A stretch of DNA of 33,139 bases from Arsukibacterium tuosuense (GTDB taxonomy: Bacteria > Pseudomonadota > Gammaproteobacteria > Steroidobacterales > GCA-2729495). Below are positions 27,276-33,139 of this stretch, one piece after another. Numbering within the stretch: the stretch's first letter is position 1; each line of letters opens with the position of its first letter. The stretch lies in the NCBI GenBank assembly GCA_945872065.1, contig CAMBYH010000021.1:1-33139 (forward strand), given 5' to 3'. A program made the position numbers and the translations under genes. The notes beneath the pieces are model-generated. The model was not told the origin of the DNA. It searched no databases and worked only from the letters and a program-made list of their open reading frames with translations.

Positions 27276-28550
27276 TCAGTGCTGCCAGCGGCGGGCCTCG
27301 TCACCGAGAATCCCGATACCGCGCCGGACGGTTTCCTCATCGCGAGCGTAGGTGATGCGCAGGCACTGATCCCGATGCGGCCAGTGCGTCTCGGGCGGCT
27401 CGTTGAGTCCCGGAAAGAAATGGTGCCCGGAAAGCACCAGCACACCGCGGGCCTTCAGGCGGGCATACAGTTCAGCGCTGGTGATCGAGAGCCGCGGCAG
27501 CCACAACCAGAGAAACAGCGCGCCCTCCGGGGTGTGCACGTGCCAGTCGCAGCCGTCCAGGGCCTCCCGCAGCCAGGCCACAGCCTGCTGGGCCCGGCGC
27601 TGATAGAAGGGCCGGATCACCTCCCGGGACAGGCGCACGATCTCGCCGCTGGCAACCATTTCCCGCACCAGAACCGGACCGACGCTGCCCACGGCCAGGC
27701 TGGTGACTGCCGTCATGGCGCTGAGTGCGGCAATGATTTCGGGACGGGCAACCACCATCCCGGTGCGCAGGCCGGGGAGCCCGAGTTTCGACAGGCTCAT
27801 GCAAACGATGATGTCCTTATCCCAGACCGGCGTGGCCTCGGTGAACACGATCTGTGGAAACGGCAGCCCGTAGGCGTTGTCGAGAATCAGCGGCACATCA
27901 AGCTCCCGTGCGAGGGCGCGGAGACGGTCGACTTCCCCATCGGTCAACACGTTGCCCGTCGGGTTGGTGGGCCTCGAGGCACAGATGGCCGCCACGGTTC
28001 CTGCCAGGTCACGGGCAGACTCGAGGGCAGCGAAATCGACGTGGTACTTGAACAGCCGCTCCGACAGATGCTCGATGACGGGCCGCTGGGCGACGAACAG
28101 GTCCTGCGTGACGCCCAGGTCACCATAGCCAATGTACTCGGGCGTCAGAGGCAAGAGGATGCGCCGCTCAGCGCCAGCAGCGGAGGGTCCGGCCAGCAGA
28201 TTGAAGAGCAGGAAGAAGCCCTGCTGGCTGCCCGCCGTGAGGGCAATGTTCTCGGGGCCGACGTCCCAGCCGCACTCCCGTCGCAGGAGACCCGCCAGTG
28301 CGGCGCGGAAGGTCTGTTCACCGGCCGGGTCCGGGTAGTCCGCCACCAGGCGCCGGAAGTCCCGGTCGTCATCGAGCACCGCGTGGAACCGTTCCCGGAA
28401 CACGGCGAGCATCTCGGGGATATGCGCGGGATTGCCCCCACCCAGCATCAGCGGCGGGATGTCAGCGGCCATGGCGGCGCCGAGATCGGTCATCAGTTCT
28501 ACCGCCCCTGCGGGGCGGGTGAAGCGCTGGCCAAAGCGGGAGAATTTCAT
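27276..28550 (-). CDS. avtA: Valine-pyruvate aminotransferase AvtA
   Basis: A protein of 424 residues matching E. coli AvtA along its length: FSRFGQRFTRPAG, LMLGGGNPAHIPEM, WDVGPENIALTAGSQQGFF, LTPEYIGYGD, FKYHVDF, SRPTNPTGNVLTD, LDNAYGLPFP and CMSLSKLGLPG with the PLP Lys at 255, then PEGALFLWLW and GHHFFPGLNEP. It is a PLP-dependent fold-type I enzyme exchanging amino groups between alanine/valine and their 2-oxo acids. ATG 28550 gives the same N-terminus as E. coli. It leads a minus-strand run with the malonyltransferase, DedA and DUF411, and is divergent from a TetR regulator 79 bp away. Confidence 0.94.
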   Translation of the reverse strand: MKFSRFGQRFTRPAGAVELMTDLGAAMAADIPPLMLGGGNPAHIPEMLAVFRERFHAVLDDDRDFRRLVADYPDPAGEQTFRAALAGLLRRECGWDVGPENIALTAGSQQGFFLLFNLLAGPSAAGAERRILLPLTPEYIGYGDLGVTQDLFVAQRPVIEHLSERLFKYHVDFAALESARDLAGTVAAICASRPTNPTGNVLTDGEVDRLRALARELDVPLILDNAYGLPFPQIVFTEATPVWDKDIIVCMSLSKLGLPGLRTGMVVARPEIIAALSAMTAVTSLAVGSVGPVLVREMVASGEIVRLSREVIRPFYQRRAQQAVAWLREALDGCDWHVHTPEGALFLWLWLPRLSITSAELYARLKARGVLVLSGHHFFPGLNEPPETHWPHRDQCLRITYARDEETVRRGIGILGDEARRWQH

Positions 28551-28574
28551 GGGCTTCAGCTAGTTGGCAGCCAC

Positions 28575-28610
28575 GATACAACGCTGTTCGATGTGATACA
28601 GTGCTGTTTC
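28575..28610. promoter_or_regulatory. Two tandem near-palindromic sites, probable TetR operators
   Basis: GATACAACGCTGTTCG (28575-28590) and GATACAGTGCTGTTTC (28595-28610) are 16-bp imperfect palindromes (GATACAR-N2-CTGTTYS) repeated with a 20-bp period, about two helix turns. They fill the middle of the 79-bp gap between avtA and the TetR gene. Size, symmetry and position fit operators of the adjacent TetR protein, controlling both divergent genes. A possible -35-like TTGGCA is at 28564-28569. Confidence 0.6.
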
Positions 28611-28629
28611 ATCGATCAGGTGCCGCGCC

Positions 28630-29247
28630 ATGCCCGCTCCCGCCACTACGGTCCGGCTGCCAGCCAGGGATTCGGCCAGCCAGAAGATCCGCTCCCGGCA
28701 GGATGGTACCCGCTCCCGCATCCTGACCGAGAGCGCGGCCCTGTTCGTGGGCCGGGGCTACGAAAACGTCAGCGTGGAACAGATCCTCGCGGCGGCCGAC
28801 ATTGCCAGAAGCAGCTTCTACCGCTTCTTTGCCAACCGTGAAGAGGTGCTGGCTGCCGTCATCAGGCCCGTGTTTGTCGACGGCCTCACGCACCTCGAAG
28901 CAATTACGGCCCGGGATGCCCGGGGGATTCTGGACGGCATCTTCGCCGCCTATCTGGCCCTGTGGGCCGCGAGCCCCGACGCGCTTCGCCTGTCCACGCG
29001 CACGGGGGCCGTCTACTTTGACCTGTTCCGGGACCTGCATACCCCGTTCCGTGAGCGGATTACTGCGCTTCTGCATCTGGCAGAGCCGGGTGGCCAGCTA
29101 CTCAACAACAACGCCGAGTACTCGGCACGACTGCTGGCCCGGATCGCCGTGCCCGTCATGGAAGTCTACCAGCGGGATGCCCGTTTCGCCGCCCTGTTTA
29201 CGTCGACGATGCGGGGCTTGTTGCTGGTGCCGGAACCTTCGGTGTAG
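28630..29247 (+). CDS. TetR/AcrR-family transcriptional regulator
   Basis: A protein of 205 residues. The N-terminal region (about 27-75) has the TetR DNA-binding domain: RSRILTESAALFVGRGYENVSVEQILAAADIARSSFYRFF (shown here in family form), with the helix-turn-helix near 48-67, followed by NREEVLAAVI. The remaining all-helical part would bind a ligand and dimerise; its ligand is unknown. It lies divergent from avtA, with two palindromic repeats between, so autoregulation and control of the avtA run are likely. The TonB receptor gene 92 bp downstream in the same direction could also be a target. Confidence 0.9.
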   Translation: MPAPATTVRLPARDSASQKIRSRQDGTRSRILTESAALFVGRGYENVSVEQILAAADIARSSFYRFFANREEVLAAVIRPVFVDGLTHLEAITARDARGILDGIFAAYLALWAASPDALRLSTRTGAVYFDLFRDLHTPFRERITALLHLAEPGGQLLNNNAEYSARLLARIAVPVMEVYQRDARFAALFTSTMRGLLLVPEPSV

Positions 29248-29299
29248 CCTCTGCTGAGTGACCCTGCTTAACCCTGTTCGATTCTTTGCTTTCAATAAT

Positions 29300-29321
29300 C
29301 AGGGTCCGCCACAAGGACCTG
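29300..29321 (+). promoter_or_regulatory. Small hairpin in the TonB-receptor leader
   Basis: CAGGGTCC and GGACCTG pair around a 7-nt loop with one bulged G, 19 bp before the receptor ATG. AATAAT (29294-29299) just upstream resembles a -10 box, without a clear -35. A good ribosome-binding AAGGTG (29327-29332) follows. Whether the hairpin has a role is not known. The rest of 29248-29339 shows nothing else. Confidence 0.25.
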
Positions 29322-29339
29322 CAGACAAGGTGTAAAGCT

Positions 29340-32300
29340 ATGGCGTCCTTCCGCATCCGCCTGCCCCTGGCCCTGACGGCAGCAGTGGCCTTAAGCCCAC
29401 TGCCCCTGCTTTTGCCAGCTACCGGCTGGGCGCAGATCGAGGAGATCATCGTCAGCGCCCGGAAGCGGGAGGAAAGCCTGCAGGAGGTGCCCATTGCAGT
29501 GGACGTGCTCACGTCGGAGCAGCTGGAGCGCAAGTCCATCAACAGCCTTGCTGACATCGCCAAGAGCCTCTCCTCCGTGGAGTTCGACGAGGGCGCCTCG
29601 AGGAGCGACACGCGCATCACGATCCGTGGCCTCTCGCCCACCCGGGGCCGGCAGAACGTGGCAGTGCTCGTGGACGGCATCGACGTGTCCACGGAAGCCA
29701 TCAGCAACTCGGGCGGCGGCTCCCTGCTGAACACCCGAATTGTCGACATCGAGCGGATCGAGGTTGTGAAAGGCCCCCAGCTGGCCCTTTACGGCCGGAG
29801 CGCCTTTGCCGGCGCCATCCAGTACGTCACCAAGGACCCGTCGGAGGTCTTCGAGGCCACGCTGAACGCGGACGCCAGTCTGGAAGACCAGTACGACGCC
29901 TCCCTGAGCATGAGCGGCCCCGTGCTGGGCGACAAGCTGGGCCTGCGCTTCAACGCTGCCTGGTGGGACGAGCAGGGCTATTACGAGAACTCCCTGACCG
30001 GCAACAACCTCGGCGACGATACGGGCTACGCCTTCGGCCTGACGGCCAAGTCCCAGGTCACCGATACCTTCACGCTCAAGTTCCGTGCCGAGTACGAGGA
30101 TCAGCAGGTAGGGCCCGCCCCCACCGCTTTCCTGAAGTTCAACGCCGAGACGGCATTGCCGGAGACGACGACCAATCCCTTTACTGATCCGGTCTCCGGA
30201 ACCCAATATCCGCCCCTCTTCCGCTGCTTTGAGAAGATCGCCAGCAAGACCTGGAACCAGGCGCTCGTGGACCGGAACAACCGGCTCTATGATCCCAACT
30301 ACACACCGACAGGGCCCAACCCAGCCCTGCCCAATGCGCTCTTTAGCAGCCCCTACTGCGAGACCGGGGTGGCGAGCTTCCTCGGCGCACCCCGGAACTT
30401 CAAGAAAAGTGACATCGCGGTCGCCACGAACCCGTTTACCAATGACGACTACGATGGCATCGACCGGCAGCTGCTCCGCTTCTCCCTGGTCTCGGAGTGG
30501 GACGTAGGCTCGGGCACGCTCAGCGCCCACACGGGCTATATCCACGAGCAGGCCAAGGAAAACGCGGACAACGGCAAGTTCGGCTTTGCGCCGGCGCCGG
30601 GTTCGATGTCGCCACTGACAGGCGCCCCTTACACGGACGGTGGCGTCAACGCCTTCATCCTGGACACGGACAAGCTGACCACCCAGTTCAGCCAGGAAAT
30701 CATGTTCCGCACCAACTATGACGGGCCCCTCCAGGCCACGCTGGGCGCCCTCTACTGGCAGGAGGACGTGGGCAACGCCAGCAACTCGCTCACCGTCCAG
30801 GGCTCCGGCAGCCATTGCGCCTGGTCCAGCCTGAGCGGCATCACCTTCGACCAGCTTGGCTTTGTCGAGCCCGGCACCGGCTGTTACGGCTACACGGAAC
30901 GGGCCGTGGCGCCACTCATCCGGGGCGGCTTCAATTTCGGCGACGGGACGCCCTACGACGGTATCGGACAGTACAAGGAATCAACCCCGGCGGACCGCAA
31001 TACCGAACACCGGTCCTTCTTCGGCCAGCTGGAGTACGAGATCACCCCCAGCGTGAACGCGATCTTTGAGGGTCGCTACAGCGTCGAGACCGTCGAAGTG
31101 ATCGGTCCCGTGTTCCTGAAGCCTACGGCCTCCGGCGGCCCCGGCAGCTGGAACCCCTGTGGCATCTTCTTCCGGCCCTGTACCGACAGCTGGATGTTCG
31201 GCGCGCCCAACTCGTTCTCCACGGCCGCGCACCCCTTTGGTGGCCCCCTCTACAGTCAGGCCGCCTTCGAGAACTGGTACGACTCCTACGACCCCAATGC
31301 CCTCATCGACGCGAACCGCCCGGAATTGGGTCTCCTGCGGGACATCATTCCGTCCCAATGCCGGAACGACCAGAGCGTGATCGACCGGCTGGCCAACGTG
31401 GACGCCGGCAATCCGGATCAGTTCGACCTCTTTAACCCGTCCTGCAACGGCAGCATTTCCAGGGACGACAACTGGTTCTCCCCCAAACTTACCGTTTCCT
31501 GGCAGGTCAACGATGATCTGAATACCTATGCCTCCTGGGCCATCGCGGAGAAGCCAGGTGGTTTTTCCACCCTGAGCATTGGCTCGAGCGGCCTGAACCG
31601 GGAGTTGCTCGAGTTCAAGCCCGAGAAGCTGAACGTGTGGGAGGTCGGGGCGAAGAGCCAGTGGCTTGATCAAACCCTGGTGGTCAACACCGCGGCGTTC
31701 TTCCAGGACTTCACGGACAAACAGACTCTGGTCTCCGTCCTGAACGCTGCAGGTGACCGACTGGTCAACAAGCTGGAAAACCTGGACGGAGCGCAGGTTT
31801 TTGGGCTCGAAATGGATGTGTCCTGGGCGCCGATGACCCCCTTCCTCGGGGGTAACTGGAAGCTGACCGGCGGGTACACCTACCTGGATGCGGAGTACGT
31901 CGACGCGCCGGGCGAGAACACGTCTTTCACGTTTATTGCTGGAGTGGGCAATTGCGCGCCCAAGATCGTGACGGCTCAGAGCGGCAACGCCTCTGTGGTC
32001 TGCGTGGTCAGCCTGGACGGCAAGCGCCTGGAGGACGCGCCGGCGGGCAAGTTCGTGGGGACCATAGGCTACGAACTGCCCCTGGCTGACGACCTGACCT
32101 TCTTCGCCCAGACCGACCTGCTCTGGGTTGCCAAGCGCTACATCGAGGCCACCAACGAGAACTGGGTGGAACCCGATACCAACGTGGACCTGATCGCGGG
32201 GCTGCGCACCGAGCGCTGGGAACTGATCGGTTACGTGTCGAACCTCTTCGACGACGACACCATTGCGTCGGCGGCGGGCGGCCCGAGCCTGTCCTGCTGC

Positions 32301-32474
32301 TTCACCCTGGGCAGTGGCATCGACCTGTCCAACCAGCAGCCGCCAGCAGCCAGTCCGTCGACCGGGGAACCGGGCAAGACGGTAACTCTGGAACTGCCCC
32401 AGTTCCGCTATGCCTTTGCGCCGGATCCCCGGGTTATCGGCATCCGGACCAAGTACAAGTTTGGGGGCGAGTAG
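29340..32474 (+). CDS. TonB-dependent outer-membrane receptor
   Basis: A protein of 1044 residues. ATG 29340 gives a clear signal peptide (residues 1-31, cleavage after GWA) and is preceded by AAGGTG; the open frame reaches 54 bp further upstream but adds nothing signal-like. Mature residues begin IEEIIVSARKREESLQEVPIAV (TonB box-like plus plug start in family form), then plug blocks ITIRGL, VDGIDV, RIEVVKGPQLALYGRSAFAGAIQYVTK. The rest is a beta barrel ending AGLRTERW, VSNLFDDDT and IRTKYKF. This sub-family (CirA/Fiu-like, long loops with paired Cys) is expanded in sphingomonads and marine gammaproteobacteria and imports siderophores, sugars or other large nutrients; the ligand is unknown. 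The stop codon lies in the REP element. Confidence 0.93.
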   Translation: MASFRIRLPLALTAAVALSPLPLLLPATGWAQIEEIIVSARKREESLQEVPIAVDVLTSEQLERKSINSLADIAKSLSSVEFDEGASRSDTRITIRGLSPTRGRQNVAVLVDGIDVSTEAISNSGGGSLLNTRIVDIERIEVVKGPQLALYGRSAFAGAIQYVTKDPSEVFEATLNADASLEDQYDASLSMSGPVLGDKLGLRFNAAWWDEQGYYENSLTGNNLGDDTGYAFGLTAKSQVTDTFTLKFRAEYEDQQVGPAPTAFLKFNAETALPETTTNPFTDPVSGTQYPPLFRCFEKIASKTWNQALVDRNNRLYDPNYTPTGPNPALPNALFSSPYCETGVASFLGAPRNFKKSDIAVATNPFTNDDYDGIDRQLLRFSLVSEWDVGSGTLSAHTGYIHEQAKENADNGKFGFAPAPGSMSPLTGAPYTDGGVNAFILDTDKLTTQFSQEIMFRTNYDGPLQATLGALYWQEDVGNASNSLTVQGSGSHCAWSSLSGITFDQLGFVEPGTGCYGYTERAVAPLIRGGFNFGDGTPYDGIGQYKESTPADRNTEHRSFFGQLEYEITPSVNAIFEGRYSVETVEVIGPVFLKPTASGGPGSWNPCGIFFRPCTDSWMFGAPNSFSTAAHPFGGPLYSQAAFENWYDSYDPNALIDANRPELGLLRDIIPSQCRNDQSVIDRLANVDAGNPDQFDLFNPSCNGSISRDDNWFSPKLTVSWQVNDDLNTYASWAIAEKPGGFSTLSIGSSGLNRELLEFKPEKLNVWEVGAKSQWLDQTLVVNTAAFFQDFTDKQTLVSVLNAAGDRLVNKLENLDGAQVFGLEMDVSWAPMTPFLGGNWKLTGGYTYLDAEYVDAPGENTSFTFIAGVGNCAPKIVTAQSGNASVVCVVSLDGKRLEDAPAGKFVGTIGYELPLADDLTFFAQTDLLWVAKRYIEATNENWVEPDTNVDLIAGLRTERWELIGYVSNLFDDDTIASAAGGPSLSCCFTLGSGIDLSNQQPPAASPSTGEPGKTVTLELPQFRYAFAPDPRVIGIRTKYKFGGE

Positions 32475-32537
32475 GAGCGGCCGTCGGAGCGACTTTAGCC
32501 GCGATCCGGGGGCGGTCGCGCCTTAAGGCGCTCCTAC
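32471..32537. repeat. REP pair (BIME-like) between convergent genes
   Basis: A forward REP-like copy (GTCGGAGCGACTTTAGCCGC, from 32483) preceded by a partial copy GTAGGAGCGGCC (32471-32482) faces an inverted copy ending GGCGCTCCTAC (32513-32537; core CGCGCCTTAAGGCGC is itself palindromic). The GTAG at the left end gives the receptor stop TAG (32472-32474), and the CTAC at the right gives, on the other strand, the aldehyde dehydrogenase TAG (32534-32536). Related to 2638-2702. Confidence 0.85.
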
Positions 32538-33139
32538 AGCGCGTTGTAGCCCAGCACTACTTTCAGCTCCACGAAATCGGCCAGGCCAAACTCGCCCCAC
32601 TCCCGGCCGTTGCCGGACTGTTTGAAGCCGCCAAAGGGTGCGTTCAGGGCCATGTCCGCACCATTGATATGCACCATGCCCGCGCGGATCTGGCTGGCAG
32701 CCCGGCGGGCGACGGTGCGATCCGTGGCCCAGACGTAAGCTGCCAGGCCGTAGGGCGTGTCGTTGGCAATGCGAATGGCATCGGCTTCCGTCTCGTAGGG
32801 CAGGATCGCCAGCACCGGGCCAAAGATTTCCTCCCGGGCGATCGTCATGTCGTTACGCACGCCACCGAAAATCGTCGGCCGCACGAAGTAGCCGCGGGTT
32901 AGTCCCGCAGGCCGCCCCTCGCCGCCAGTGACCACTGTCGCGCCCTCCTCGATGCCGGCACGAATCAGCCGCTGGATCCTGTCGAACTGCAGCTGGCTGA
33001 CGACGGGTCCCAGCTTCGTGGCGGGATCCCGTGGATCACCGGTCACTATGCCGTCCGCCACCTCCTTCGCGAGTGCCATGGCCCGGGCCTGGAGCCGGGC
33101 CGGCACGAGCATCCGGGTGGGCGCATTGCAGGACTGGCC
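32534..33139 (-). CDS. NAD(P)-dependent aldehyde dehydrogenase (5' partial)
   Basis: The C-terminal 201 residues of an ALDH-superfamily enzyme, which oxidises aldehydes to carboxylic acids. The frame runs to the window edge and begins GQSCNAPTRML, so the catalytic Cys (codon 33130-33128) is just inside the window. Further signatures are GPVVSQLQFDRIQRLI, GYFVRPTIFGGV, REEIFGPVLAILPY with the cofactor-contact Glu/Phe, NDTPYGLAAYVWATD, GMVHINGAD and PFGGFKQSGNGREWGEFGL. The C-terminus (VVLGYNAL) and TAG run into the REP element. The substrate cannot be assigned; relatives include betaine/aldehyde dehydrogenases of broad range. Confidence 0.93.
   Translation of the reverse strand, partial: GQSCNAPTRMLVPARLQARAMALAKEVADGIVTGDPRDPATKLGPVVSQLQFDRIQRLIRAGIEEGATVVTGGEGRPAGLTRGYFVRPTIFGGVRNDMTIAREEIFGPVLAILPYETEADAIRIANDTPYGLAAYVWATDRTVARRAASQIRAGMVHINGADMALNAPFGGFKQSGNGREWGEFGLADFVELKVVLGYNAL

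Noticed and set aside
26883-28841. Plus-strand open frame of 652 codons across the malonyltransferase and avtA
   Set aside because: Both minus-strand genes are strongly homologous to known families; the plus frame is rich in Gln/His/Arg/Gly and spans two genes and the TetR start.

Overview
The window is a GC-rich, tightly packed bacterial chromosome segment. It looks like a marine or environmental gammaproteobacterium. The pointers are adjacent nadA-nadB, an E. coli-type AvtA, a single-chain (homodimeric) AceE-type E1, REP sequences of the GTAGGAGCG type known from Xanthomonas, Stenotrophomonas and Pseudomonas, a GG + membrane helix + Arg C-terminal sorting tail, and a long TonB receptor. The genus cannot be read from the sequence. 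There are no rRNA, tRNA, CRISPR, phage or transposase genes. One gene is cut at each end: a secreted Ig-like protein at the left and an aldehyde dehydrogenase at the right.

Left part (1-8.8 kb): end of a secreted multi-domain protein with a textbook terminator; a small SAM methyltransferase facing a c-type cytochrome across a REP palindrome; a decayed EAL-domain pseudogene; the NAD-synthesis pair nadA-nadB; and, on the minus strand, a translationally coupled pair (NTF2/SnoaL-like protein with a twin-arginine leader, then an FMN-dependent alpha-hydroxy-acid oxidase).

Middle (8.97-19.8 kb): seven plus-strand genes that together describe propionyl-CoA metabolism. They are a homodimeric 2-oxoacid dehydrogenase E1 without aceF/lpd, a CitE/CLYBL-like CoA-ester lyase, methylmalonyl-CoA mutase, propionyl-CoA carboxylase beta and alpha, the mutase chaperone GTPase MeaB, and methylmalonyl-CoA epimerase. 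The route propionyl-CoA to (S)- then (R)-methylmalonyl-CoA to succinyl-CoA is complete. The E1 may feed it from 2-oxobutyrate and the lyase may protect it or connect it to glyoxylate. A solitary HicB-like protein follows.

Right part (20.1-29.2 kb): a lipid-flavoured locus. A DUF374 lysophospholipid acyltransferase is divergent from a tight plus-strand operon of cytochrome P450, a fatty acyl-AMP ligase fused to a carrier domain, and an orphan ParA/MinD ATPase that overlaps the ligase by 4 bp. Facing it is a minus-strand run avtA, stand-alone malonyltransferase, DedA, DUF411. A TetR regulator is divergent from avtA with two near-palindromic 16-bp sites between them. The P450-ligase-carrier-ParA operon is my best candidate for an undescribed system.

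The last part holds a TonB-dependent receptor and the aldehyde dehydrogenase end, convergent across a second REP element. In both REP elements the repeat itself supplies the stop codons of the two genes that meet there.
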